From positions 1,458 through 65,457 of the forward strand of contig NZ_JAROAU010000004.1 in NCBI RefSeq assembly GCF_029433855.1: DNA of 64,000 bases, written 5' to 3'. Both the position numbers and the translations under genes were made by a program. Below the pieces are notes generated by a model. That model saw nothing but the letters and a program-made list of their open reading frames with translations, made no database searches and had not been told where the DNA came from. This DNA is from Candidatus Kosakonia sp. 282A-S69. GTDB lineage: Bacteria; Pseudomonadota; Gammaproteobacteria; Enterobacterales; Enterobacteriaceae. Of this stretch, positions 1-7,920 are shown one piece after another (positions within the stretch are counted from its first letter, which is position 1; each line of letters starts with the position of its first letter).

Positions 1-240
1 CTTACTCTTGTAAGCTCCTGGGGATATTCATCCTTGCCGCCTCGACGCAGCACGAATGATTTTGTGTAACACGTTATTCTTCGCGTTGCCTCATTGTTGG
101 CTGCGTCTTCATACCCCAGTCACTTACTCTTGTAAGCTCCTGGGGATATTCATCCTTGCCGCCTCGACGCAGCACGAATGATTTTGTGTAACACGTTATC
201 CTTCGCGCTGCTTCATTGTTGGCTGCGTCTTCATACCCCT
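1..240. repeat. Tandem 122-bp direct repeat with nested hairpin
   Basis: Two nearly identical copies lie head to tail, the first beginning at base 1 and the second at base 123, differing at only a few positions around 78-91 versus 200-213. At the junction a nested hairpin is visible: CCCCAG (114-119) pairs with CTGGGG (140-145), and inside it CTTAC (123-127) pairs with GTAAG (132-136). The first copy begins in the middle of this hairpin, so the array probably continues leftwards out of the window. It lies upstream of holD and looks like a dispersed enterobacterial intergenic repeat; the family name is not certain. Confidence 0.85.
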
Positions 241-345
241 TTCAGCGCTCTTCACCCTATGACAATGACTTTGCCACCTGTGTGTTGATGGCGCATTTTC
301 GACGAGTTTGTTATATTTGCGCGCCTGATACAGGAGTGTTTCACG
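241..345. other. holD upstream region
   Basis: Non-coding stretch between the repeat array and holD. An AT-rich TTATAT at 311-316 could be a -10 element and AGGAG just before the start is a plausible ribosome binding site, but no convincing -35 was found at standard spacing. An open frame at 216-623 crosses it and overlaps holD out of frame; it is not a gene. Confidence 0.4.
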
Positions 346-759
346 ATGACTTCCCGACGCGACTGGCAATTACAGCAGCTGGGCATTACCCAGTGGACCC
401 TGCGCCGCCCGACGGCGTTACAGGGCGAGATCGCCATTTCGCTGCCCGCGCATGTTCGTCTGGTGATGGTCTCGCCGACGCTGCCTGCATTAAACGATCC
501 GCTTGTCACCGACGTGCTGCGCGCCCTGACCGTAACGGCAGATCAGGTACTGCAACTCACCCCGGATCGCGTCGCGATGCTGCCGCCCGAGAGCCATTGC
601 AACAGCTGGCTGCTGGGCATTGATGCGCCGCTGCCGCTGTCGGGCGCGCAACTCTTGACGCCCGCAGTTGATGAGCTACGCGCAAACCCTGCGGCACGCG
701 CCGCGTTATGGCAACAAATCTGCGAACATGAACACGATTTCTTCCCTCAGCACGACTGA
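346..759 (+). CDS. holD: DNA polymerase III psi subunit
   Basis: Psi subunit of the replicative clamp loader. In E. coli it bridges the DnaX (tau/gamma) pentamer to chi (HolC), which contacts SSB on the lagging strand. The 137-residue protein has the length and the N-terminal pattern of HolD (RRDWQLQQLGITQW at residues 4-17), the segment that docks on the clamp loader in the E. coli complex. The ATG is preceded by AGGAG. Its 3' end overlaps rimI by 32 bases in another frame, the arrangement seen in E. coli, so the two are probably co-transcribed and translationally linked. Confidence 0.95.
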   Translation: MTSRRDWQLQQLGITQWTLRRPTALQGEIAISLPAHVRLVMVSPTLPALNDPLVTDVLRALTVTADQVLQLTPDRVAMLPPESHCNSWLLGIDAPLPLSGAQLLTPAVDELRANPAARAALWQQICEHEHDFFPQHD

Positions 760-1168
760 TCTGCCCCGCGCTTACGAAATAGAGACCCGGGCGCACGCCT
801 TTCCCTGGAGCGAAAAAACGCTCGCCAGTAACCAGGGGGAGCGCTACCTCAACTATCGGCTGATGGTGGGCAATGAGATGGCAGCTTTCGCCATCACGCA
901 GGTGGTGCTTGATGAAGCCACGCTGTTCAATATCGCCGTCGATCCCGCCTGGCAGCGCCAGGGGCTGGGCCGCCAGCTGCTTGAACATCTGATTCGCGAG
1001 CTGGAAAAGCGTGATGTGTTGACGCTGTGGCTGGAGGTTCGCGCCTCTAACCAGCCTGCCATCGCGCTGTATGAGAGTTTAGGTTTTAACGAAGCGACCA
1101 TTCGGCGCAACTACTATCCCACGGCCCACGGGCGTGAGGATGCCATCATCATGGCGCTTCCTCTGTAA
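728..1168 (+). CDS. rimI: Ribosomal protein S18 N-alpha-acetyltransferase
   Basis: GNAT-fold enzyme that acetylates the N-terminal alanine of ribosomal protein S18 using acetyl-CoA. The 146-residue product carries the acetyl-CoA binding signature QRQGLG at residues 76-81 and the conserved FPWSE segment near residues 25-29. The ATG at 728 lies inside holD and was chosen because the protein then begins MNTISSL as in E. coli; a longer frame starting at 668 would add 20 non-homologous residues. yjjG follows after only 18 bases, so holD-rimI-yjjG form a compact transcription unit. Confidence 0.95.
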   Translation: MNTISSLSTTDLPRAYEIETRAHAFPWSEKTLASNQGERYLNYRLMVGNEMAAFAITQVVLDEATLFNIAVDPAWQRQGLGRQLLEHLIRELEKRDVLTLWLEVRASNQPAIALYESLGFNEATIRRNYYPTAHGREDAIIMALPL

Positions 1169-1186
1169 TTGAATAAAGGTGATGTA

Positions 1187-1864
1187 ATGAAATGGGACTG
1201 GATACTCTTTGACGCTGATGAAACGCTCTTCACCTTCGACGCGTTTGGCGGCTTACAACGGATGTTTCTTGACTATAGCGTGACATTCACCGATCAGGAT
1301 TTCGCAGAATATCAGTCTGTTAACAAGCCTTTATGGGTGGATTACCAGAACGGCGCGATCACCGCCCTGCAGTTGCAGCATAAGCGTTTTCAGAGCTGGT
1401 CCGAGCGGCTGGATGTGCCACCGGGCATGCTTAATGAAGCGTTCCTCAACGCGATGGCAGAAATCTGCGCGCCGCTGCCGGGCGCGGTTTCACTGCTCGA
1501 CAGCCTGAAGGGCAAAGTAAAAATCGGCATCATCACCAACGGTTTTACCGCGTTGCAGCAAATTCGCCTGGAACGTACCGGCCTGCGCGACTATTTTGAT
1601 CTGTTAGTGATTTCTGAACAGGTTGGCGTTGCCAAACCGGATCCGCGGATCTTTGAGTACGCGCTGAAGCAGGCTGGTAACCCACACCGCGATCGCGTAT
1701 TGATGGTTGGCGACACGGCGGAGTCGGATATTCTGGGCGGCATCAACGCCGGGCTTTCGACCTGCTGGCTTAATGCCCATAACCGCGCGCTGCCTGAAGG
1801 GATCAACCCGACCTGGACGGTGACGTCCCTGAACGAACTGGAGCAACTCCTGTGTAAACATTGA
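1187..1864 (+). CDS. yjjG: Pyrimidine 5'-nucleotidase (HAD family)
   Basis: House-cleaning dUMP/UMP/dTMP 5'-nucleotidase of the haloacid dehalogenase family, which in E. coli removes non-canonical pyrimidine nucleotides. The catalytic DxDxT motif is at residues 9-13 (DADET), followed by a cap domain, the ITNG motif near residue 113 and a VGDTAESD metal-binding motif near residue 174. The ATG at 1187 has AAGGTGAT before it and gives 225 residues, the family length; an in-frame TTG at 1169 would add six residues but lacks support. Distal gene of holD-rimI-yjjG. Confidence 0.95.
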   Translation: MKWDWILFDADETLFTFDAFGGLQRMFLDYSVTFTDQDFAEYQSVNKPLWVDYQNGAITALQLQHKRFQSWSERLDVPPGMLNEAFLNAMAEICAPLPGAVSLLDSLKGKVKIGIITNGFTALQQIRLERTGLRDYFDLLVISEQVGVAKPDPRIFEYALKQAGNPHRDRVLMVGDTAESDILGGINAGLSTCWLNAHNRALPEGINPTWTVTSLNELEQLLCKH

Positions 1865-1892
1865 TTGTCTGCACTCAACCGTTGAGTACAAT
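1865..1892 (+). promoter_or_regulatory. Putative prfC promoter with palindrome in the spacer
   Basis: TTGTCT at 1865-1870 and TACAAT at 1887-1892, separated by 16 bases, resemble a sigma-70 promoter reading toward prfC. Between them sits a perfect 7+1+7 palindrome, ACTCAACCGTTGAGT at 1873-1887, a geometry typical of a repressor operator. The promoter is read from sequence only; the binding protein, if any, is unknown. Confidence 0.45.
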
Positions 1893-1955
1893 AGCCGCAT
1901 TTTTCGTCTTTAACGCGGGGCTCAGTGCCGCGCAATTACACAGAAGATCTCAATT

Positions 1956-3545
1956 ATGACGTTGTCTCCTTATTATCAAGAGGTGGCTAAGCGCCGCACG
2001 TTCGCTATCATCTCGCACCCCGATGCCGGTAAAACCACCATCACCGAAAAGGTGCTGCTGTTCGGACAGGCGATCCAGACCGCCGGTACTGTAAAAGGCC
2101 GTGGCTCCAGCCAGCATGCAAAATCTGACTGGATGGAGATGGAGAAGCAGCGTGGTATCTCCATCACCACCTCGGTGATGCAGTTCCCTTACCGTGAGAA
2201 CCTGGTCAACCTGCTCGACACCCCGGGGCATGAAGACTTCTCCGAAGATACCTACCGCACTTTAACCGCCGTCGACTGCTGTCTGATGGTGATCGATGCG
2301 GCGAAGGGCGTCGAAGACCGTACCCGCAAGCTGATGGAAGTCACCCGTCTGCGTGATACGCCGATCCTCACCTTTATGAACAAACTCGACCGTGACATCC
2401 GCGATCCGATGGAGCTGCTGGATGAGGTGGAGAGCGAACTGAAGATCGCCTGTGCGCCGATCACCTGGCCGATTGGCTGCGGTAAGCTGTTCAAAGGGGT
2501 TTACCACCTCTATAAAGATGAAACCTACCTTTATCAGACGGGTAAAGGCCACACCATCCAGGAAGTGCGCATCGTCAAAGGGTTGAACAACCCGGAGCTG
2601 GATGCCGCCGTGGGCGAGGATCTGGCCCAGCAGCTGCGCGATGAGCTGGAACTGGTGCAGGGCGCCTCCAACGAGTTCGATCAGGAGCAGTTCCTGAGCG
2701 GCGCGCTGACGCCGGTCTTCTTCGGCACCGCGCTCGGTAACTTTGGCGTTGATCATATGCTGGATGGCCTGGTGGAATGGGCACCGGCGCCGATGCCGCG
2801 CCAAACCGACGTGCGCGAAGTGAAAGCCGACGACGAGAAGTTCACCGGTTTTGTCTTTAAGATCCAGGCCAACATGGATCCGAAGCACCGCGACCGCGTT
2901 GCTTTTATGCGCGTGGTTTCCGGGCGCTACGAAAAAGGGATGAAGCTGCGCCAGGTGCGTACCGGTAAAGATGTGGTGATCTCCGATGCGCTGACCTTTA
3001 TGGCGGGTGATCGCTCACATGTTGAAGAGGCCTACCCGGGCGACATCATCGGTCTGCACAACCATGGCACCATTCAGATTGGCGACACCTTCACGCAGGG
3101 TGAGATGATGAAGTTCACCGGCATCCCGAACTTTGCCCCTGAGCTCTTCCGCCGTATTCGCCTGCGCGATCCGCTGAAGCAGAAACAGCTGCTTAAAGGC
3201 CTGGTTCAGCTTTCAGAAGAGGGCGCGGTGCAGGTCTTCCGCCCGATTGCCAACAACGATCTGATTGTCGGCGCGGTCGGTGTGCTGCAGTTTGATGTGG
3301 TGGTGGCGCGTCTGAAGAGCGAGTACAACGTCGAAGCGGTCTATGAGTCCGTCAACGTGGCAACAGCGCGTTGGGTAGAGAGCAGCGACGTGAAGAAGTT
3401 CGAAGAGTTTAAGCGTAAGAATGAGATCCAGCTGGCGCTCGATGGCGGCGATAACCTGACCTATATCGCGCCGACTATGGTTAACCTCAACCTGACGCAA
3501 GAGCGTTACCCGGAAGTGACCTTCCACAAAACCCGCGAACACTAA
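1956..3545 (+). CDS. prfC: Peptide chain release factor 3 (RF3) GTPase
   Basis: Class II release factor that uses GTP to remove RF1/RF2 from the ribosome after termination and takes part in post-peptidyl-transfer quality control. The 529-residue protein has exactly the E. coli length. Visible GTPase motifs are the P-loop SHPDAGKTT at residues 20-28, DTPGHEDF in the G3 region and NKLD in the G4 region, followed by EF-Tu-like domains II and III. It stands alone between a putative promoter in 1865-1955 and a terminator hairpin just downstream. Confidence 0.97.
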   Translation: MTLSPYYQEVAKRRTFAIISHPDAGKTTITEKVLLFGQAIQTAGTVKGRGSSQHAKSDWMEMEKQRGISITTSVMQFPYRENLVNLLDTPGHEDFSEDTYRTLTAVDCCLMVIDAAKGVEDRTRKLMEVTRLRDTPILTFMNKLDRDIRDPMELLDEVESELKIACAPITWPIGCGKLFKGVYHLYKDETYLYQTGKGHTIQEVRIVKGLNNPELDAAVGEDLAQQLRDELELVQGASNEFDQEQFLSGALTPVFFGTALGNFGVDHMLDGLVEWAPAPMPRQTDVREVKADDEKFTGFVFKIQANMDPKHRDRVAFMRVVSGRYEKGMKLRQVRTGKDVVISDALTFMAGDRSHVEEAYPGDIIGLHNHGTIQIGDTFTQGEMMKFTGIPNFAPELFRRIRLRDPLKQKQLLKGLVQLSEEGAVQVFRPIANNDLIVGAVGVLQFDVVVARLKSEYNVEAVYESVNVATARWVESSDVKKFEEFKRKNEIQLALDGGDNLTYIAPTMVNLNLTQERYPEVTFHKTREH

Positions 3546-3552
3546 TCCCTCT

Positions 3553-3588
3553 ACGGAGCGCGGCAGGCGCTGCGCTCCGGCCTCTTTT
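3553..3588 (+). terminator. prfC terminator
   Basis: GC-rich hairpin CGGAGCGC (3554-3561) pairing with GCGCTCCG, followed by CCTCTTTT, directly after the prfC stop. A rho-independent terminator is likely. Confidence 0.6.
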
Positions 3589-3923
3589 CCACCCTGGCGT
3601 TTCTTGCGGAAAGTTCTTAAAACCCTCGCTTTTTCTGCCTGTTGCTCGCTTTTTACGCACTCCAACAGGATCTTTGTCGATAGTGATCTATATTTAACAA
3701 AGTGATGACAAGGTGTGTGGCCGAAAGTACTGCTCAATGCGTGTTTAATGGTCTTTTATCCACTCAACCCATCACAAGATAACATTAACAACTGCATCAG
3801 CGCAGCGATTTGCCGGAATGTGATCGCAACCATTGACGTTGATACGGTGAGTTTCACCGCAGCAGTTGGCAGCTTCTTGCTGCATCAGCCCAAATGGTGG
3901 GCAAACATACAGGAATAACATCG
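3589..3923 (+). promoter_or_regulatory. osmY upstream region
   Basis: About 335 bases without a supported gene. In E. coli osmY is transcribed by RpoS from this gap with modulation by CRP, Lrp and IHF; that is family knowledge, and I cannot place those sites with confidence here. A short inverted repeat CGGTGA...TCACCG lies at 3845-3859. A 67-codon open frame at 3715-3918 has no recognisable product and no good ribosome binding site. Confidence 0.4.
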
Positions 3924-4541
3924 ATGACTATGACAAAGCTGACTCTTTCTAAAACCCTGCTGGCTATCACACTGGGCTCTGTTCTGACCACGGGCTCTGC
4001 CCTGGCGGCGGAAACCACCACGGATAAAGCGCAGAGCACCGCGTCCAGCGCAGGGGACAAAATTGATAGCTCTATGAATAAAGTCGGTGGATTCATGGAC
4101 GACAGTACCATTACTGCAAAAGTTAAAGCAGCACTGGTCGATCATGAAAGCATTAAAAGCACCGATATCTCCGTGAAAACGGACAAAAAAGTGGTAACCC
4201 TGAGCGGTTTCGTCGAAAGCCAGAAACAGGCTGAAGAGGCGGTTTCCGTGGCGAAAGGTGTAGAAGGTGTGGCTTCTGTAAGCGACAAACTGCACGTTCG
4301 CGATGCGAAAGAGAGCACTGCAAAAGGTTACGCGGGTGATACCGCTACCACCAGCGAAATCAAAGCGAAGCTGCTGGCCGATGAGAACGTCCCGTCACGT
4401 ATGGTGAAAGTGGAAACCACTGACGGCGTTGTTCAGTTATCCGGCACGGTAGAATCCAAGGCTCAAAGTGAGCGCGCTGAAAGCATCGCCAAAGCAGTCG
4501 ACGGCGTGAAAAGCGTGAAGAACGACCTGAAAGTTAAATAA
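3924..4541 (+). CDS. osmY: Periplasmic BON-domain chaperone, osmotically inducible
   Basis: Periplasmic protein induced by hyperosmotic stress and stationary phase. It has a signal peptide of about 28 residues (cleavage likely after ALA at 26-28), a polar linker, and two BON domains at roughly residues 56-122 and 135-203, both ending in a GV...V.V.DxLxV pattern typical of phospholipid-binding BON folds. Length is 205 residues, near the 201 of E. coli. The ATG at 3924 is chosen because it starts the signal peptide as in E. coli (MTMT); an upstream in-frame codon at 3894 adds ten unrelated residues. ytjA follows 126 bases later. Confidence 0.95.
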   Translation: MTMTKLTLSKTLLAITLGSVLTTGSALAAETTTDKAQSTASSAGDKIDSSMNKVGGFMDDSTITAKVKAALVDHESIKSTDISVKTDKKVVTLSGFVESQKQAEEAVSVAKGVEGVASVSDKLHVRDAKESTAKGYAGDTATTSEIKAKLLADENVPSRMVKVETTDGVVQLSGTVESKAQSERAESIAKAVDGVKSVKNDLKVK

Positions 4542-4606
4542 GAGTACGTGAAAATCCGTGCCTGGCGACGTCCGGGCGCGATAGATACTTAGCAGGAAAC
4601 ATCGCG

Positions 4607-4629
4607 GATGGGCATCCTGAGAGCCCATC
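4607..4629 (+). other. Hairpin between osmY and ytjA
   Basis: GATGGGC (4607-4613) and GCCCATC (4623-4629) form a 7-bp stem with a 9-base loop. There is no U tract after it, so it may be an attenuating or mRNA-stabilising stem rather than a full terminator. Confidence 0.4.
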
Positions 4630-4667
4630 ATTTGCGGTCGACATTAACTATGGTTAAGGAGAGTTTT

Positions 4668-4829
4668 ATGTTTCGTTGGGGCATTATTTTTCTGGTTATC
4701 GCGTTAATTGCCGCCGCACTGGGCTTTGGTGGTTTGGCAGGTACAGCAGCGGGTGCGGCGAAAATCGTCTTCATCGTTGGTATCGTTCTGTTCCTGGTCA
4801 GCCTGTTCATGGGTCGTCGGCGCCCGTAG
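4668..4829 (+). CDS. ytjA: Small inner-membrane protein, DUF1328/UPF0391
   Basis: A 53-residue, very hydrophobic protein with two predicted membrane segments (about residues 4-24 and 29-48) and a basic tail GRRRP. It matches E. coli YtjA nearly residue for residue. Family members are often stress-induced and lie near osmY; a precise biochemical function is not established. The ATG at 4668 follows AAGGAGAG. A longer in-frame start at 4608 would place charged residues ahead of the first membrane segment and is not conserved. Confidence 0.9.
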   Translation: MFRWGIIFLVIALIAAALGFGGLAGTAAGAAKIVFIVGIVLFLVSLFMGRRRP

Positions 4830-4858
4830 CGTTTAACACGCTTAAACTTCGGTTACAT

Positions 4859-4890
4859 TAAAGCCAGTCCTCGTGACTGGCTTTGCTGTT
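4859..4890 (+). terminator. ytjA terminator
   Basis: Ten-base arms AAAGCCAGTC (4860-4869) and GACTGGCTTT (4875-4884) with a 5-base loop. The T-rich tail is short and interrupted. Confidence 0.6.
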
Positions 4891-4947
4891 TCAGGGTCGT
4901 AAATATTGCGCTACTTTGTTGTGACGATTGCTTAAAAGGAAAACGAA

Positions 4948-6018
4948 GTGGGGCAACATATTCCCATCACGCTCGGCAATATTGCGCCGCTGGCACTTAA
5001 ACCCTTCAGACCGGGACGCCTGGCGCTGGTCTGCGAAGGCGGTGGTCAGCGCGGTATCTTTACCGCGGGCGTGCTGGATGAGTTTATGCGCGCCGATTTT
5101 AACCCTTTCGATCTCTTCTTTGGCACCTCTGCCGGGGCGCAGAATCTGTCGGCATATGTCTGTAACCAGCCGGGTTACGCGCGTAAAGTGATTATGCGCT
5201 ATACCACGCGACGGGAATTTTTCGACCCGCTGCGCTTTGTGCGCGGGGGCAACCTTATCGATCTTGACTGGCTGGTGAACGCGACTGCCACCGAGATGCC
5301 GCTGGCGATGGATCATGCCGTACGCGCTTTTGAGGGTGGTAAAGCCTTTTACATGTGCGCCTGCCGCCAGGATGATTATTCGGCAGAGTATTTTGTACCC
5401 AACCACCAGACGTGGCTCGATCTGATCCGCGCCTCAAGCGCCATTCCAGGGTTTTATCGCACCGGTGTCGCGCTGAGCGGCGTGAACTATCTGGACGGCG
5501 GCGTCAGCGACGCCATACCCGTGCAGGAAGCGGCGCGGCGCGGGGCCGACACTATCGTGGTGATCCGCACCGTACCGTCGCAGATGTACTACACGCCGCA
5601 GTGGTTTAAGCGTATGGAGCGCTGGCTGGGTGAAAGCAGCCTGCAGTCGCTGGTCAACCTGGTGCAGCATCATGAGAAGAGCTACCTTGCCACGCAGCAG
5701 TTTATTGAATCCCCGCCCGGTAAGCTGCGCATCATCGAAATCTATCCGCCGAAGCTGTTAAAAAGCATGGCGCTCGGCAGCCGTTTACCGGCGCTGCGGG
5801 AAGATTATAAAATTGGCCGCCTGTGCGGGCGCTACTTCCTGGCGACGGTGGGCAAACTGCTGGCAGAGTCCCCACCGCTGCTGCGCTATACGCCGGTTGT
5901 CGCGCCGACAACGCGCGTGGTGCCCCCTGCCGGGGTGGCAAACGACGCGCTTGACCTGCCGCTGGTGACCGTGCCGGAGGCCAATGATATTTCGCTTAAT
6001 AACGAGGACAGCGCGTGA
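4948..6018 (+). CDS. yjjU: Patatin-like phospholipase family protein
   Basis: Predicted serine acyl hydrolase of the patatin family. The oxyanion-hole glycine run CEGGGQRG is at residues 29-36, the nucleophile elbow GTSAG puts the catalytic serine at residue 61, and LDGGVSDA supplies the partner aspartate near residue 184, so the Ser-Asp dyad is intact. Length is 356 residues, one fewer than E. coli YjjU. Translation appears to begin at GTG 4948, preceded by AAAGGA; the protein then starts MGQHIP as in E. coli. Its stop overlaps the start of yjjV (GTGA), indicating coupled translation. The physiological substrate is not known. Confidence 0.92.
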   Translation: MGQHIPITLGNIAPLALKPFRPGRLALVCEGGGQRGIFTAGVLDEFMRADFNPFDLFFGTSAGAQNLSAYVCNQPGYARKVIMRYTTRREFFDPLRFVRGGNLIDLDWLVNATATEMPLAMDHAVRAFEGGKAFYMCACRQDDYSAEYFVPNHQTWLDLIRASSAIPGFYRTGVALSGVNYLDGGVSDAIPVQEAARRGADTIVVIRTVPSQMYYTPQWFKRMERWLGESSLQSLVNLVQHHEKSYLATQQFIESPPGKLRIIEIYPPKLLKSMALGSRLPALREDYKIGRLCGRYFLATVGKLLAESPPLLRYTPVVAPTTRVVPPAGVANDALDLPLVTVPEANDISLNNEDSA

Positions 6019-6806
6019 GCTTCCGCTTTATCGATACCCACTGTCATTTCGATTTCGCACCCTTTAAAGGGGATGAAGTGGCCAGTATCGCCCGCGCGGC
6101 AGAGGCGGGCGTAGAGCGCATCATCGTGCCTGCTATCGCCGCCCGCTATTTTGACCGCGTCTGCAACCTTGCGCAGCAGCATCACGCCCTCTATGCCGCG
6201 CTGGGTCTGCACCCGATAGTGGTGGAGGAGCATACCCAGCAGAGCCTCGACCAGCTGGATATGCTGCTCGCCTCCCGGCCTGAGAAGGTGATCGCCATTG
6301 GCGAAATCGGCCTCGATCTCTATCGTGATAATCCGCAGTTTGAACGCCAGCAGGCGCTGCTTGATGCGCAGCTAAAAATGGCGAAGCGCTATGATTTGCC
6401 GGTTCTTCTTCACTCTCGTCGCACCCATGACAAGCTGGCGATGCAGCTGAAAAAACATAACCTGCCGCGAACCGGCGTGGTGCACGGTTTTGCCGGCAGC
6501 CTACAACAGGCGCAGCGCTTTATCGATCTTGGCTACTCTATCGGCGTTGGCGGCACCATCACCTATCCGCGCGCCAGCAAAACCCGCGGTGTGATGGCGC
6601 AGTTGCCACTCTCCTCGCTGCTGCTTGAAACTGACGCGCCCGATATGCCGCTCAACGGTTTTCAGGGGCAACCCAACCGCCCTGAGCGGGCGGCAACGGT
6701 TTTTGCAACCCTCTGTGAGCTCCGCCCGGAAGCGCCGGATGTGATTGCTCACGCGCTGTTTCACAATACGCAACGGCTCTTCGCACTCCCTGATTCGCGG
6801 CTGTAG
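6015..6806 (+). CDS. yjjV: TatD-family metal-dependent hydrolase
   Basis: TIM-barrel metal-dependent hydrolase related to TatD nucleases. Metal ligands are visible as THCH (His9 and His11), the GEIGLD glutamate motif near residue 96, histidines in LHSR and VHGF, and TDAPD near the C-terminus. The 263 residues are close to E. coli YjjV (259). The start is the GTG at 6015, whose last two bases are shared with the stop codon of yjjU. In E. coli yjjV is followed by the yjjW-yjjI glycyl-radical pair; here the deo control region follows directly. Confidence 0.92.
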   Translation: MSFRFIDTHCHFDFAPFKGDEVASIARAAEAGVERIIVPAIAARYFDRVCNLAQQHHALYAALGLHPIVVEEHTQQSLDQLDMLLASRPEKVIAIGEIGLDLYRDNPQFERQQALLDAQLKMAKRYDLPVLLHSRRTHDKLAMQLKKHNLPRTGVVHGFAGSLQQAQRFIDLGYSIGVGGTITYPRASKTRGVMAQLPLSSLLLETDAPDMPLNGFQGQPNRPERAATVFATLCELRPEAPDVIAHALFHNTQRLFALPDSRL

Positions 6807-6836
6807 CGCTTTTTCGTCGGCAGGCAGACTCTCCTG

Positions 6837-6852
6837 TGTTAAAATTCTCACA
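6837..6852. promoter_or_regulatory. Putative DeoR operator O1
   Basis: TGTTAAAATTCTCACA matches the 16-bp DeoR operator TGTTAGAATTCTAACA of E. coli at 14 of 16 positions and lies 31 bases after the yjjV stop. It corresponds to the deoP1/O1 site. With O2 downstream it would allow DeoR to bind cooperatively by DNA looping. Confidence 0.75.
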
Positions 6853-6913
6853 TTCAAATGGCGTGGGCTTGCCGTGTTATTTTCCCGCGTCGCTGCCTTA
6901 CTGTGGCGAAATA

Positions 6914-6931
6914 ATTTGATCAATGTCGCGT
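6914..6931 (+). promoter_or_regulatory. Putative upstream CRP site of deoP2
   Basis: TTTGATCAATGTCGCG resembles the weak upstream CRP site of E. coli deoP2 (around -93). Its centre lies 53 bp from the second CRP site, exactly the E. coli spacing; the interval between is where CytR binds in E. coli. Confidence 0.6.
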
Positions 6932-6966
6932 TGCTGTTATGCAAGTATGAGCAAACTTTTTGCTAA

Positions 6967-6984
6967 CTGTGATGCGTGTCGAAG
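6967..6984 (+). promoter_or_regulatory. Putative downstream CRP site of deoP2
   Basis: TGTGATGCGTGTCGAA keeps one strong CRP half-site (TGTGA at 6968-6972) and matches the -40 CRP site of E. coli deoP2. It is about 40 bp from the inferred start site near 7016, a class II activation position. Confidence 0.7.
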
Positions 6985-7000
6985 AGTAATCGTGGGTGAA

Positions 7001-7016
7001 TGTTAGAATACTCACA
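7001..7016. promoter_or_regulatory. Putative DeoR operator O2 at the deoP2 core
   Basis: TGTTAGAATACTCACA matches the DeoR operator at 14 of 16 positions and contains the deoP2 -10 hexamer (TAGAAT), so DeoR binding would block the promoter. Its first base is 164 bp downstream of the first base of O1. Confidence 0.8.
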
Positions 7017-7055
7017 AAACCGAACTGAAACCGGCACTCTGCCGTCGGAGAGAAT

Positions 7056-7835
7056 ATGACTGATTTAACTGCCAGCAGCCTGCGCGCGCTGAAACTGATG
7101 GACCTGACCACCCTGAATGATGATGACACCAATGAAAAAGTCATTGCGCTGTGTCATCAGGCGAAAACCCCGGTTGGCAACACCGCCGCAATCTGTATCT
7201 ATCCGCGTTTTATCCCGATTGCGCGTAAGACCCTGAACGAGCAGGGTACGCCGGAGATCCGCATCGCCACCGTTACTAACTTCCCGCACGGTAATGATGA
7301 TATCGGGATTGCGCTGGCGGAAACCCGCGCGGCCATCGCCTACGGCGCGGACGAAGTTGACGTCGTTTTCCCTTACCGCGCGCTGATCGCCGGCAACGAG
7401 CAGGTCGGTTTCGATCTGGTGAAAGCGTGTAAAGAGGTCTGTGCGGCGGCAAATGTCTTGCTGAAAGTGATTATTGAAACCGGTGAGCTGAAAGAGGAAG
7501 CATTGATCCGCAAAGCCTCTGAAATCGCCATCAACGCCGGGGCTGACTTTATTAAAACCTCTACCGGTAAAGTGCCGGTCAACGCCACGCCTGAGAGCGC
7601 GCGCATCATGCTGGAAGTGATCCGCGATATGGGCGTTGAAAAAAGCGTTGGTTTTAAACCCGCAGGCGGCGTGCGTACGGCGGAAGATGCGCAGCAGTAC
7701 CTGGCGATTGCCGATGAGCTCTTTGGTGCCGACTGGGGCGATGCGCGTCACTACCGCTTTGGCGCGTCCAGCTTGCTGGCGAGCCTGTTGAAAGCGCTGG
7801 GTCACGGCGACGGTAAAAGCGCGAGCGCTTACTGA
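7056..7835 (+). CDS. deoC: Deoxyribose-phosphate aldolase
   Basis: Class I aldolase cleaving 2-deoxyribose-5-phosphate to glyceraldehyde-3-phosphate and acetaldehyde, the last step of deoxynucleoside catabolism. The Schiff-base lysine lies in FIKTSTGK (about residue 167) and the second active-site lysine in VGFKPAGG (about residue 201). Length is 259 residues, identical to E. coli. It is the first gene of deoCABD, under the CRP/CytR/DeoR-type control region at 6837-7016. The ATG follows GGAGAG. Confidence 0.97.
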   Translation: MTDLTASSLRALKLMDLTTLNDDDTNEKVIALCHQAKTPVGNTAAICIYPRFIPIARKTLNEQGTPEIRIATVTNFPHGNDDIGIALAETRAAIAYGADEVDVVFPYRALIAGNEQVGFDLVKACKEVCAAANVLLKVIIETGELKEEALIRKASEIAINAGADFIKTSTGKVPVNATPESARIMLEVIRDMGVEKSVGFKPAGGVRTAEDAQQYLAIADELFGADWGDARHYRFGASSLLASLLKALGHGDGKSASAY

Positions 7836-7844
7836 TGATCGTCT

Positions 7845-7896
7845 GATGGCGCTGCGCCATCATTAGCCATATTGCCGGGCTGAACCCTTGCCCGGC
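7845..7896 (+). other. Paired hairpins in the deoC-deoA gap
   Basis: Two stems lie in the 85-base gap: GATGGCG with GCCATC (7845-7861) and GCCGGGC with GCCCGGC (7874-7896). There is no U tract. Such intercistronic stems usually stabilise the upstream message. Confidence 0.55.
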
Positions 7897-7920
7897 CCTC
7901 TCTATCCTCAGGGGGTTACC

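Noticed and set aside
1..240. Possible CRISPR array at the tandem repeat
   Set aside because: The repeat unit is 122 bp with no unique spacers between the copies, unlike CRISPR repeats of about 28-37 bp.
216..623. 135-codon frame overlapping the start of holD
   Set aside because: It covers the repeat edge and the first two thirds of holD in another frame, and has no homology.
3715..3918. 67-codon frame in the prfC-osmY gap
   Set aside because: No ribosome binding site, no recognisable family, and it occupies the expected osmY promoter region.
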